Made by a program: the position numbers and the translations under genes. From positions 56,358,484 to 56,422,483 of the forward strand of contig OY755241.1 of assembly GCA_963576725.1 (NCBI GenBank): DNA of 64,000 bases. The letters run 5' to 3'. Positions within the stretch are counted from its first letter, which is position 1, and each line of letters starts with the position of its first letter. Below, piece after piece: positions 43,155-53,944 of this stretch. The notes beneath the pieces were generated by a model. That model worked only from the letters and a program-made list of their open reading frames with translations. It did not search any database and had not been told where the DNA came from. The stretch is from Azorinus chamasolen (Eukaryota; Mollusca; Bivalvia; Cardiida; Solecurtidae).

Positions 43155-43680
43155 ACAGCGTAGTCTCGTTAATACAACCACATAATTAAGTAACACAGGA
43201 GTCTGTAGAAACAGGTGGTTGCTTAATACAGGGCAAAAGTAATACAGAAAGCTTCTATAGGAGCTGTCTGCATTACTTTTGCCCTTCATTCAGCTACCGC
43301 CTGTCTTACTGATCCATATTTAGCTCCTATAGGAGCTTCCTGTATTGCTTTTGTCCTGCATTCAGCTACCACCTGTCTTACTGATCCATATGTAGCTCCT
43401 ATAGGAGCTTTCTGCATTACTTTTGCCCTTCATTCAGCTACCGCCTGTCTTACTGATCCATATTTAGCTCCTATAGGAGCTTCCTGTATTGCTTTTGTCC
43501 TGCATTCAGCTACCACCTGTCTTACTGATCCATATGTAGCTCCTATAGGAGCTTTCTGCATTACTTTTGCCCTGCATTCAGCTACCGCCTGTCTTACTGA
43601 TCCATATTTAGCTCCTATAGGAGCTTCCTGTATTGCTTTTGTCCTGCACTTTAGCTACCACCTGGATAAGAATTCACCTT
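43155..43680 (+). repeat. T2 MITE with 72-bp / 144-bp tandem expansion of half its hairpin
   Basis: A T2 element (TACAGCGTAGTCTCGTTAAT at about 43,152; hairpin from 43,212) is followed by units beginning AGCTCCTATAGGAGCTT at 43,322, 43,394, 43,466, 43,538 and 43,610, period 72. Units alternate between two variants (CATATTTAGC...CCACC and CATATGTAGC...CCGCC), so the true period is 144 bp. Each unit holds the hairpin centre and only one arm. Confidence 0.88.
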
Positions 43681-43751
43681 TTCACATTACACTTTCTTTG
43701 AGTGGTGGTATTAGCGAGAAATTACTGTATAAATCTGTTTTCATAAATTTA

Positions 43752-43962
43752 TTAACTCTTTCGATGCCAATGTCGGATCTGTGATTACCTATGCAAACAG
43801 TTTTGGATCCAGATCAGACGCTGAGTAACTCGGCGTCTCATCAGGACCCAAACTGTTTGTTAATGTTACTATTTTTAATCAAACATAAGAAAACTAAATA
43901 AATGAAAATTTTAGCAGACGACAATGTTTGCAGACGACAAAATTTGGCAGCGAAAGAGTTAA
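43752..43962 (-). mobile_element. H2 hairpin MITE, TTAA-bounded
   Basis: TTAA at both tips; CTCTTTCGATGCC left and GGCAGCGAAAGAG right. Hairpin GGATCCAGATCAGACGCTGAG and complement, with the A-A mismatch. Very similar to 4,916-5,126, inverted. Confidence 0.88.
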
Positions 43963-44084
43963 CCGTTCTCCCGCGCTATTCGCGACTTGCCTTGCATTCG
44001 CAAACAGCTTTTGGTCCAGATGAATACAGCGAGGTCTCGCTAACGCGACCACATAATTGATAAAGGTAGGAGTAAAAGATAAAT

Positions 44085-44372
44085 AGCTCTATGTGTCTTT
44101 TACAGTGTTCTATCCGTTTAGGAGACAGACGCGTCAACATCGCTTAACATATAAATAACTCTATGTGTCTTTTACAGTGTTCTATCCATGAATCATAGGC
44201 AGTCTCACAGACGTTATCTGATTTTCCTCAGAAATTTCTTAAGAAATCATACGATTTGATTAATGACCATGAATAAAAATATGTCGCGAGAATGATTTTT
44301 TTCATAAAATTGACTGGGAATTTGCACTGCCTGTCTGAAGAGAATGGATTTCTAAGGAGTATACTCTGGAGA
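44085..44372 (+). repeat. Third copy of the repeat next to the satellite arms
   Basis: CTCTATGTGTCTTTTACAGT, CATAGGCAGTCTCACAGACG and GACTGGGAATTTGCACTGCC match 28,640-28,960 (inverted) and 57,060-57,300. A 60-90 bp piece is duplicated locally (ATAACTCTATGTGTC twice). The short frame seen in the other copies is broken here, which argues against a conserved protein. Confidence 0.75.
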
Positions 44373-44398
44373 TGATAAAAGATTCAGAAGGCGTTCAG

Positions 44399-44597
44399 TT
44401 AACCCATTAATCCATAAATATTCATGTTTAATTGTGTTATTTTTTAATAATGGCATATTAACACATGAAAGTTTTACCAATTCCATAAACAAAAAGACCA
44501 GACACTGATCAGACGGCTCCTATAGGAACCATCTGATCTGAATCTACTCTGTTTGCAAAGGCGTAGAAATGCGTATTTATGGAGTAAATGGTAAAAA
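44399..44597 (-). mobile_element. H1-subtype hairpin MITE
   Basis: TTAACCCATTAATCCATAAA left; hairpin ACTGATCAGACGGCTCCTAT with complement (T-T mismatch); GCGTAGAAATGCGTATTTAT and GGAGTAAATGG right end. Confidence 0.7.
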
Positions 44598-44762
44598 AGA
44601 ACATTTCAGCACAATGGTTATAATGATAAGAATATATCGCTGTAATGATCTGTATCTTGAGAATGAAAGATTTGATACTCACACACTGACCTTTTCCTGA
44701 AGTATTTGCACGACACTGCAGCTTTCAAATGCAACTCTGGTACCGAGGATGCGGAGTAACAG

Positions 44763-44940
44763 GCGCGGATTTAGAGGGGCGGGGCCGGCGTACGCTCCCC
44801 TGAAATTGCCCAAACAAATGTTTTTAGTAATATTTTAGATCTAGATCTACTAAAAATCAATAAAACATTGATTTAATCTGAGTATTGTTAGTTCCCTTGC
44901 CCAATTACGCTCTTTTTCAACATCTATTACAAACACACTA
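44763..44940 (+). mobile_element. CAGGCGCGGAT-type transposon, left part only
   Basis: CAGGCGCGGATTTAGAGGGG, GGCCGGCGTACGC and AATATTTTAGATCTAG match the left part of the element at 34,564. It is interrupted near 44,940 by T1-type sequence (ACAGTAAAACCTCTCTATAA). Confidence 0.65.
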
Positions 44941-45012
44941 CAGTAAAACCTCTCTATAACGGCCACTTTTATCGTAAAAGTAATGCAGAAAACTCATATT
45001 GGAGCTTTCCAT

Positions 45013-45735
45013 ACAGTTGAACTTCGATATCTCGAACTCGGATAACTCGAACTTCGGGATATACCCTTATTATATACCGTGAAAGGTAAGTAACTCCAGA
45101 ACAAATACGGTTTTACCTCTACGGGTGGATTCGTCCTAAAGATCACAGCTCACGGGTCAAAATCGAGCTACAGTTGAACTTCGATATCTCGAACTCGAAC
45201 TTTGGAATAACTTTGGGATAACTCGAACAAAACGTTTTGCCCTTCCAAAACTTACAATACAGAATTGCTCTAAAGTGTATCGCTATTTAAATACTTAACT
45301 GCTCTAATCTGATATTTCGACCACTAAGGGCCTTTTTCAAAGATTATCATGTCTCCTTCTATTCTCTTTGATTTTATGGCTGAATGCATGTAACAAAAAT
45401 GTGACGTGTATTTTGACATGATAATCTTTGAAAAAGGCCCTTAGTGGTCGAAATATTAGATCAAAGCAGTTCAAATATTTATGTATTATATTAATTCCCT
45501 ATTTTGGAATATTTTCTTCATTGTGTATCGCTATAGATATCTAGAAACACATGTGGCAGCTTAATACAGGTCTAAAGTAATGCTGAAAGCTCCTGTAGGA
45601 GCTTTCAGCATTACTCTAGACCTGTATTAAGCTGTGAACTCGAGAAATTGTTCAGATTAGAAATCGGATAACTCGAACTTCTGTTATCGCGAACTAATTT
45701 GTATGGTCCCTTGAAGTTCGAGTTATCATAGGAAC
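45013..45735. mobile_element. pogo/Tc1-type MITE cluster with two large hairpins
   Basis: CAGTTGAACTTCGATATCTC occurs at 45,014 and 45,172, and the complement-like GAAGTTCGAGTTATC at about 45,713; these are TA/CAGT-type ends. Inside are a hairpin with roughly 47-bp arms at 45,307-45,461 (CGACCACTAAGGGCCTTTTT facing its complement) and a perfect T2-type hairpin at 45,554-45,637 (GCAGCTTAATACAGGTCTAA facing its complement, core CTCCTGTAGGAG). No coding sequence. Confidence 0.72.
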
Positions 45736-45742
45736 GGCTAGT

Positions 45743-47914
45743 TTGATACAAAGCTTTACTCTACATGTTCTCAGACCGCACATCGACAAATTATCTGAAC
45801 ACCAAAGATTCTTCTTGAAAATTCCTTTTATTAATAAAGGTATTGATTTTATTGACCTCCAAAGTATTTTTAGAGACAAAAATGTAATTGACACTATTCC
45901 TATATACTTTAAAAATACAGAACCACCTATCATCTGCTACAAATATAACAAACCCATCAGAAATACAATTTTCAACTATAATAAAATTGTGGCCGACCTT
46001 AATATTAATGATAATATTCCTGATAATTGAGATTGCGCCACCTCAAAATTTTGCTATTCTCCGGCTGGTCATGTGATTACTGGTAATTTTGAGATAATTA
46101 AAGATAAACGTCTAAGATCTCTTTTGAATAAAGGTCCCAAATATAGAATACCATCCTTGATAGATTTTAACTCTTGTCGAGTTCAGATTGCGGAGGCTTT
46201 ACAAAATTTTAGTATTAAATGGTGTCGAAGAGAACATGTTGAGTCTACTGCCCTTTCTTGTTGGAAAAAACTAATTTTTGATATAATTGATAAACGCATT
46301 TCCTTTTACAGCTCTAATAAACACCTTCTTCCACCTAAACCTAGAACTTCATTTAGACATCTTAAAAAGGGTTTACAGGATTTCCATTCAAAATACGTTT
46401 TTGTTCCTGCTGATAAGGCATCAAATAATGTGATTATTATTTGACGATTACATTATATCGATGTCTTGAAGCAGGAAATTACTAATACCAAGTCATACAT
46501 TTCAGTTACCACTGACGAAAAGACCATCATTTCAGACCATGTCAAAAAGTGTGAACAATTTGGAACCGATATTAAAATTACACAACATAAACTTCCTACT
46601 ATGTATTGGTTACCAAAACTACATAAAAAACCATATAAAGCGCGTTTCATTGCAAATTCTAGTTCATGTACAACTACTAAATTGTCTATACTTTTGACTT
46701 CTTGTTTAACGAAGGTAAAGGAACATGTAAAATTTTACTGTGATAAGACTTATGAAAATTCTGGAATAAATCTCTTCTGGTCTATTAAGAACTCTTCAGA
46801 AGTCTTAAACAAACTTAAGAACAAAAGGTATCTTGCATCCACTGTAAGCACTTACGATTTTTCTACTCTGTACACAACTCTTCCTCATATTTTAATTAAG
46901 GATAAGCTTACTAGCTTGATCCAGAAAGTATTTGCCCGAGGAAAAACATCGTTCTTGGCATGTAATGCTGAAAAAGCTTTCTTTACTGACGAGCAAATGA
47001 AATATTACACCAATTGGACTTGCTCAGAAGTTTGCGAAGCACTAACCTTTCTTTTGGATAACATATTTGTACGTTATGGGAATGCTATATACCGTCAGGT
47101 AATTGGTATTCCCATGGGTACGAATTGTGCACCACTTGTCGCAGATTTGTTTTTGTACTGCTATGAGAGAGATTTCATGTTGAGTTTGAATCCTCAATCA
47201 CAAGAAGATGTTATAAAAGCCTTCAATGATACTTGTCGATATTTGGATGATATTTTTAACTTAGATAACCCTTTCTTTAATGCTCTGATTCCTACAATTT
47301 ATCCTAAAGAACTCAAATTGAATAAAGCTAACCCGTCCGACAATTATGCAGCGTTTCTTGACCTAGACCTTAAAATTAATAATGGAATGATTTCTTCTAA
47401 AATATATGACAAAAGAGATGATTTTGATTTTAATATTGTAAATTTTCCTCATCTTGACGGGGATGTTACCCGTGCTCCATCTTACGGGGTTTATATATCT
47501 CAACTTATTCGTTTTGCTAGAGCTTGTTCATCTATTGACGATTTTAACAGTCGAAATCTCATTTTAACTGAAAAACTGCTTAAACAAGGATATAGATACC
47601 ATAAACTAAGAAAAACTTTCTCTAAATTTTACTATCGAAATCTCTCGCTTATTGGCAAGTACAAATGTAATCTCAAGGTACTTTTGCGACACGGTATTTC
47701 ACATCCTGAATTTTATGGTGATGTGATTTACAAACTTCGTAGAATTATTGGACATACCCATTTTCTCACTTTGTTCATCAAATATATAAAACAATTCATT
47801 AAAAAGGGATATGATCCTGTATTATTACAACATACTGCATGTTTGGTTGTGAACCCTTTTACAGTTGGCAATAACGCTGGCCTCTTTGCATGTACGCCGA
47901 CAAGAAAGGTTTAG
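45743..47914 (+). pseudogene. Penelope-like retroelement reverse transcriptase, two in-frame TGA stops
   Basis: One frame of about 724 codons, interrupted only by TGA at 46,028 and 46,442. The RT has the Penelope-like pattern: YWLPKLHKKPYKARFI (about 46,605), YDFSTLYTTLP (motif A), IPMGTNCAPLVADLFLYCYE (motif B, about 47,107-47,166), RYLDDIF (motif C, 47,236-47,256) and LDLDLKINNG. Catalytic aspartates are present. No GIY-YIG endonuclease follows; the frame ends with TACTPTRKV-like sequence 60 residues after the RT. The 5' end is truncated against a MITE. A second, shorter copy is at 7,816-8,524. Confidence 0.88.
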
Positions 47915-49856
47915 TACTCTATGAAGGCGACCTCTTAAATCCAGAAATGGAAGGAGAACGTCGGATATCTGTACTATTTCATTTTTGTCGTACCCTTTAT
48001 TACTTTTCTACAGTTACTCTGTTTGCAGCTCAATCATTGAGTACACTAGCGATAGGTGGATACAGTATGTTCAATTAAATGTTTTTTTTTTATACATGCA
48101 CTTTACCACTGTATTTGCTGTCGCGGTTGTTGTAGATTAGTCGGAGAGGGGATACGTTTATTTACACTGTTTGTCTTTTAGGATGGGGATGGAATAAGGG
48201 TGAGGTTGGGCGCCCATAAACCGGTTTAAACCCCCGGTGACTTTTGTCACTGACCGTTCCAAGGCGGTACTTCCATCTTCCTCCTATTGTATGTTTGTTT
48301 TGTCTTTGTGCGTCTCTTGTTGTTTTTTCTACCCATGTACATTTGCTGTTTCCTTGTGTTGCTGTTCGGGCGAGTGTTTGTTCTGTATGTGGTATTTCCT
48401 GCATGACTCATTTTTGTACTTTCAACTGTATATATGTATAACAGTTATGACAAACTAATAGTTTGAATCCTGACCACACCGATTTGCGTCTTAAAATTCC
48501 CCAAATTACCGGTATGTAAATGATGATCCTACACAGGTGTTTAAGGTCAGAGTCTAAACCAGTTGTAATTAACATATCGATCTAGTATCAATCGATCTGA
48601 TATCAAGGTCAGGACTAGGGTATTTCCCTATTTAGATCGGACTGTAGTACACGTATATATTGTCCTGTTTTATTAACCTGTCAAATTTAAATAATTATAC
48701 GCTTGCTGAACACGCCATATATAGCTTCGGTTGATATCGATCGTTTCCGCGAATAAAAGCTTTCCTACTTGGCTCATTCGAGTACTTGTACATTTATTGT
48801 GAATCTCGTGAAACACGTTTGAAACAATTCATTAAAAAGGGATATGATCCTGTATTATTACAACATACTGCATGTTTGGTTGTGAACCCTTTTACAGTTG
48901 GCAATAACGCTGGCCTCTTTGCATGTACGCCGACAAGAAAGGTTTAGTACTCTATGAAGGCGACCTCTTAAATCCAGAAATGGAAGGAGAACGTCGGATA
49001 TCTGTACTATTTCATTTTTGTCGTACCCTTTATTACTTTTCTACAGTTACTCTGTTTGCAGCTCAATCATTGAGTACACTAGCGATAGGTGGATACAGTA
49101 TGTTCAATTAAATGTTTTTTTTTTATACATGCACTTTACCACTGTATTTGCTGTCGCGGTTGTTGTAGATTAGTCGGAGAGGGGATACGTTTATTTACAC
49201 TGTTTGTCTTTTAGGATGGGGATGGAATAAGGGTGAGGTTGGGCGCCCATAAACCGGTTTAAACCCCCGGTGACTTTTGTCACTGACCGTTCCAAGGCGG
49301 TACTTCCATCTTCCTCCTATTGTATGTTTGTTTTGTCTTTGTGCGTCTCTTGTTGTTTTTTCTACCCATGTACATTTGCTGTTTCCTTGTGTTGCTGTTC
49401 GGGCGAGTGTTTGTTCTGTATGTGGTATTTCCTGCATGACTCATTTTTGTACTTTCAACTGTATATATGTATAACAGTTATGACAAACTAATAGTTTGAA
49501 TCCTGACCACACCGATTTGCGTCTTAAAATTCCCCAAATTACCGGTATGTAAATGATGATCCTACACAGGTGTTTAAGGTCAGAGTCTAAACCAGTTGTA
49601 ATTAACATATCGATCTAGTATCAATCGATCTGATATCAAGGTCAGGACTAGGGTATTTCCCTATTTAGATCGGACTGTAGTACACGTATATATTGTCCTG
49701 TTTTATTAACCTGTCAAATTTAAATAATTATACGCTTGCTGAACACGCCATATATAGCTTCGGTTGATATCGATCGTTTCCGCGAATAAAAGCTTTCCTA
49801 CTTGGCTCATTCGAGTACTTGTACATTTATTGTGAATCTCGTGAAACACGTTTGAA
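47791..49856 (+). repeat. Exact 1,033-bp tandem duplication of the Penelope-like 3' end and flank
   Basis: The unit 47,791-48,823 is followed head-to-tail by 48,824-49,856 with no difference that I could find. It covers the last ~40 codons of the RT gene, the 3' UTR to about 48,421, and about 400 bp beyond, which is absent from the 7.8-kb copy and so is host flank. That favours a local duplication after insertion over the tandem insertion typical of Penelope elements. An assembly artefact is also possible. Confidence 0.93.
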
Positions 49857-50438
49857 ACACATGTTTACCCATTTTCAGTGACGTAGGAATATTCACATTT
49901 GACAGGTCAATAAAACAGGACAATACCTTACTGTGACAATCTCCGTGTAGAGTTGTCGTTCGTTACTCTCACACAAACACCTCTGCGATGGGTATTGGCA
50001 AAACCAATGGTTTGTGTTTTATAGTTATTTGAGTCAATAGTTTAAATTCAAATAGTCTGAATAAAGAACAAATAGTTTTTATTTTATCTTAAAACTGGTA
50101 ATACGGTTCAATTTCAGAGAATATTTGATGGTCAATTTTCATGCCGCTTTACGTTTCGGTTATTGCACAAATGTAAACAAACAAAATGGAATGATGTCTG
50201 CTCAATTTTTCGAAAACAGTTTCTACAAAGTGTAGATTCCGAATTGTTTATAAGGACACTAAAATTCTGCTATAACCCAAAAGGGCACACACAACTTATT
50301 GGGAAATCCCCCGCCTTTTGATTTTCTTCCGTTGAACTGTCAACGGAACACACAATTAACAATTTACTTTCTGTTTTGTCACGGGAGTTGGTTTCGCTAT
50401 TTCGAACACAATGACATCATGTGATTTCGGACTATTTC
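49857..50438. other. Unassigned DNA
   Basis: No gene, hairpin or recognised repeat. Confidence 0.5.
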
Positions 50439-50694
50439 TTAACCTTTCGCTTGCTATTCACGTCAATATACCTACCTGTAAATAGTGAAGACCCAGATGA
50501 GACAGCTCCTGTAGGAGCTGTCTCATCAGGGTCTTCACTATTTACAAGTTGAGTGTGGATCCAGTGCACTCCACAGCAGTGATTGGACAGCGAAGTACAT
50601 GTACTTGTAGACAGTGAAGATATATGTACTTATACAACAGGTCATGGGTAAAGAAGGAGAAATGTATTTTAAAATTCGGCAAACGAAGGGTTAA
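50439..50694 (+). mobile_element. H4 hairpin MITE, TTAA-bounded, upstream of the TRIM-like gene
   Basis: TTAA at 50,439 and 50,691; ends CCTTTCGCTTGC and GCAAACGAAGGG. Hairpin at 50,477-50,550: GTAAATAGTGAAGACCCAGA and complement with the A-A mismatch, core CTCCTGTAGGAG. It ends about 350 bp before the ATG. Confidence 0.92.
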
Positions 50695-50839
50695 CCAACG
50701 GCAGAGGTATAATTATGTAATTTGTAACCATGTGCAAAAGAGTGGTAACTTGATACACCTCCAAATAAACCAATACAAAATTAGGTAGATCAGTAAGATA
50801 TGAGAATACATGTATATCAGCGCATGTAAGACGAAGCGA

Positions 50840-50860
50840 CTACGCTCTATATATAACCTA
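50840..50860 (+). promoter_or_regulatory. Possible TATA box of the TRIM-like gene
   Basis: CTCTATATATAACC lies about 195 bp before the ATG. The spacing allows a short 5' UTR, but no other promoter evidence is visible. Confidence 0.25.
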
Positions 50861-51043
50861 GAAATAATGGACCGGTCTCAAAATCGCGTCGGTAACCATA
50901 GACGATAACACGGTTATGCATAAAAACAGACGCCATAGTATTATTTATAATCATCTTTGAACTGAGGGAACGTGTAGATTATACTGACAATTGGAGAATG
51001 TGGTTTTACATGCGAGAATAGGGGAGAGGAGAAGGAATCGAAA

Positions 51044-52723
51044 ATGGCAGAAGACAGTAAAACAGTGTTAACTGGATCGGAGTCGCGGTTTGATCTTGTT
51101 TGTGTCCCATGTAATAGTGCGGGTAAACATTTAGAGGCAGAGGGCTACTGCACGGATTGTTGTGAACATTTGTGTGTTCAGTGTTTAAGTTATCATAGAA
51201 CACTCTCTGCATTGAAGCACCATAAACTGGTGGATAAAGCCAGTATGCCACAGGACCAAAAGGATCCATTCGCCAAGGACGTTTGTACGGAAAGATGCAG
51301 CATACACACCGGAAAGGTCTTAGAGTATTTTTGTCCCATCCACAAAGTCCTAGGATGCAGTGTCTGCATGACTCTGACTCACAAACAATGTGAAGATGTT
51401 GCCTATATTCCGGAATTATCCGCAGATTTGAAACACAGTCAAGAGTACAAATTCTTTAGACAAGGATTGGAAGAGCTGATCAGGAAATCATATGAAGTCA
51501 TCAGATCTTCCAAAAAGAAAATGGACCAGTCAGCTTACCTCTACTCGGAATGTCAACATGTCATAACGACATTCCGGCAAGAAATAAACACTGCTCTGGA
51601 TCAGCTTGAAAAGGAATTTAAATCAATATGTGGGGCGATAAATTCCCAGAATATCAAAGCTATGGAAATTGTGTCCGGAAAAACCAACCAGACTCTAGAC
51701 GAGTTGCAAGCCTTATCCACAGACTTCCAGGAATTACTCAGGAAGAAGCAATGTTGTCAGGCTTTTACAAAGATGAAAAACATCGACCTTAAACCACTCC
51801 AAGACAAACTGAAGGACATGGAAAATACGAACATTTTGTTCTGCACGTTTAGACCTGATGAGGAATTCTTGCAGTTGTTGAAAGGCAAAGATGGCATAGG
51901 AAAGTTGTTAGTGTTCAATCTCGGAAAGTACAGAGCTACTGGTGTGACTGATATCAAAGTTAGGACAAATACCAACAAGAGAAAATGCAGCATCAAAGGG
52001 TGTGCCCTGCTATCGAAAGACAAATTAGTCGTCACTGACCGAACAAATGAAACAGTGAAACTCATTGACCTGAGTCATAATAACGTGATATCTGAACTAA
52101 AGCTTGAAAAGGACCCATGGTCCGTATCAGCAATCGACAACGACAGAGTCGCAGTAACCATACCAACGAAACGAACAATCGTATTATTGAGGTGTGACGA
52201 TAGGCTCGTGATTTACAAAGAATTACGTATCAAGGGTCAATGCTATGGCATTAGCTACTATCAGGATAAACTCATAGTAGCGTGTCATAATCCAAGCAAA
52301 GTGGAGGTACTGAGCATGTCAGGAGACGTTGTACAAAGGTTTGAGAATGGTGGCGGGGAATACAAATTGTTCATCCGCCCCCAGTGTGTAACTGTGTACA
52401 CTAAAGAACCGTCCATCTTTGTGTCTGACTGCGGTAATGATAGCCTGATCAAGCTGTCCATGGATGGGAAGATACAAGCAGTGTACAGAGACAGTGAGCT
52501 GAGACGTCCAGGCCAGTTTGTGATAGATGAGGCAGGACTGGTTTACCTGTGTGGAGAAAGTTCAAACAACGTCCATCTACTGACAAATAAATGCACAAAA
52601 TTAAAGACTATCCTGACAAGAGCAAATGGACTGAGTTCTCCTCAAGCAATATGTTGCAATGAAGCTATACGGAGACTGTATGTGGGAATGTATGATAATG
52701 ACTATGTTAAGGTTTTCGTCTGA
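51044..52723 (+). CDS. RING-less TRIM-like protein: two B-boxes, coiled coil, beta-propeller
   Basis: 559 residues in one exon, with the start in a good context (GAAAATGG). Residues about 20-62 form a first B-box (C20, C23, C36, C39, C44, C47, H60) and 85-118 a second (C85, H88, C97, H100, C105/C108, H113, C116). Residues about 128-265 look like a coiled coil. From about 300 to the end, repeating blades (VTDIKVRT, KLIDLSHN, VEVLSMSGD, FVSDCGNDSLIKLSMDG, LYVGMYDNDYVKVFV) suggest an NHL/YWTD-like propeller. No RING domain precedes the B-boxes, so ubiquitin-ligase activity is not expected by itself. Such proteins are greatly expanded in bivalves and are often linked to immunity; that link is knowledge of the family, not seen here. 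Confidence 0.93.
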   Translation: MAEDSKTVLTGSESRFDLVCVPCNSAGKHLEAEGYCTDCCEHLCVQCLSYHRTLSALKHHKLVDKASMPQDQKDPFAKDVCTERCSIHTGKVLEYFCPIHKVLGCSVCMTLTHKQCEDVAYIPELSADLKHSQEYKFFRQGLEELIRKSYEVIRSSKKKMDQSAYLYSECQHVITTFRQEINTALDQLEKEFKSICGAINSQNIKAMEIVSGKTNQTLDELQALSTDFQELLRKKQCCQAFTKMKNIDLKPLQDKLKDMENTNILFCTFRPDEEFLQLLKGKDGIGKLLVFNLGKYRATGVTDIKVRTNTNKRKCSIKGCALLSKDKLVVTDRTNETVKLIDLSHNNVISELKLEKDPWSVSAIDNDRVAVTIPTKRTIVLLRCDDRLVIYKELRIKGQCYGISYYQDKLIVACHNPSKVEVLSMSGDVVQRFENGGGEYKLFIRPQCVTVYTKEPSIFVSDCGNDSLIKLSMDGKIQAVYRDSELRRPGQFVIDEAGLVYLCGESSNNVHLLTNKCTKLKTILTRANGLSSPQAICCNEAIRRLYVGMYDNDYVKVFV

Positions 52724-52732
52724 ATGCATCAG

Positions 52733-52976
52733 CGTAGTTTTGCTATTCACGTCAAGACACCTACCTGTAAATAGTGAAAACCCAGATGAGACAGCTCCTG
52801 CAGGAACTGTCTCATCAGGGCCTGCACTATTTACAAGTTGATTATACAAGCAGTGCAATCCACAGCAGTGATTGCACAGCGAAATACTTGTACACAGTGA
52901 AGATATATGTAATTATACAACAGGGCATGGGCAAAGAAGGAGAAATGTATTTTAAAATTCAGCAAGAGAAGAGCTA
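52733..52976 (+). mobile_element. H4 hairpin MITE directly after the TRIM-like stop codon
   Basis: Same orientation and family as 50,439-50,694. The hairpin GTAAATAGTGAAAACCCAGA with complement (A-A mismatch) is at 52,766-52,837. The left tip (TTTTGCTATTCACG) begins about 10 bp beyond the stop and has lost its TTAA; the right end is AGAGAAGAGCTAA. If the gene is transcribed past its stop codon, this hairpin is in its 3' UTR. Confidence 0.85.
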
Positions 52977-53039
52977 AAAATGACATTTTGATCAATGGGA
53001 TATTTTGCCATGGCAGTAACCGTATAAACATATCTGTAC

Positions 53040-53155
53040 TTTTTCACAGGCAAACAGAGTAAACCCTGATTAGACGGCTCCTACAAGTAAAGTCTGATCT
53101 GTGCCTATTTTATTTGCAAAGGTGTGAAGGGGCGTTTATATGGAGCAAAGTTATG
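53040..53155. mobile_element. H1 hairpin fragment
   Basis: GGCAAACAGAGTAAACCCTGA...TAGACGGCTCC faces AAGTCTGATCTGTGCCTATT; no clear ends. Confidence 0.5.
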
Positions 53156-53164
53156 GTGTAATAT

Positions 53165-53320
53165 ATGGCTTGTGTATGAGGTTGGTTTACTTTTGATTGG
53201 TCAGATTTGAGTTCTCAAGCTTTTGATTGGTCAGATTTGAGCCAGAGGATCAAATCTGACCAATCAATAGCTTGAGAACGTACTCAGACTCAACTAAAAG
53301 TTTTATAAGCAGGGACCCTG
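53165..53320. mobile_element. GGGTCCATGC-family MITE, left tip lost
   Basis: TTTTGATTGGTCAGATTTGAG twice, facing CAAATCTGACCAATCAATAG, then CTCAACTAAAAGTTTTATAA and GCAGGGACCC. Partner of 34,961 and 58,755. Confidence 0.75.
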
Positions 53321-53509
53321 ATTATAACTGATTGAACTTTGCAGTTTCTATCAATACCAACATATCCTGTGTTGGCCTACATATACAATTATATAAATAC
53401 AGCTAATAAATATTCATGATGCTATTAAACGAAAACCAATTTATGCTTTACGTGTTTCGCCTCGTTTGATCCAGCATTATTTACGACTATATAATCGAGC
53501 CTGTCTTTA

Positions 53510-53733
53510 TCCTTTCCTCCATAGTTATTTTTAGAACCAACCTCTTTCAATGAATCTACCGAAAAGGAGGATTACCTATTGAAAAGGACAAGTTTAGACT
53601 TTTGTACTTTGAAACCATTTTGATAAATAGAGCATTTGCTCCTATAGGAGCAAATGTTCTATTTATCACAATGGTTCAACAGGTGACTTTTAAGAGGCAC
53701 AGAGAAAGGCGTATTTATGGAGGAAAGGGTTAA
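53510..53733 (+). mobile_element. H5 hairpin MITE
   Basis: CCTTTCCTCCATAGTTATTT left, GGAGGAAAGGGTTAA right. The hairpin is ATAAATAGAGCATTTGCTCC and its complement at 53,608-53,676. Confidence 0.75.
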
Positions 53734-53754
53734 TAGAACATTCATTTAATGGAT

Positions 53755-53935
53755 ATATGAGGGTTAGAAAGCAGGGGATTGTTTAATGTTGGGCAAAATC
53801 AATTCAGAAAGTTCTTATAGGAGCTTTCTGCATTACTTTTGCCCCGAATTAAGCTCCCACCTGCCTTAGAGACGTATAATTAGACCTCTTTTTGATGGTC
53901 ATTTAAGACAAGTTCTTTGAGTTAAGTATACCCAG
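53755..53935 (-). mobile_element. T2 hairpin MITE
   Basis: AGCAGGGGATTGTTTAATGT ... CAGAAAGTTCTTATAGGAGC and complement to GCTCCCACCTGC; right flank TTTGATGGTCATTTAAGACA. Confidence 0.65.
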
Positions 53936-53944
53936 TTGTTACAT

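Noticed and set aside
43310..43680. Regular 72-bp repeats as a CRISPR-like array
   Set aside because: Units are contiguous with no unique spacers, and the DNA is from an animal genome; it is a tandem repeat from a MITE.
48162..49491. Identical pairs of short frames in the 48-49.5 kb tandem units as a gene family
   Set aside because: They are Penelope-like 3' UTR and flank duplicated exactly; no coding signal.
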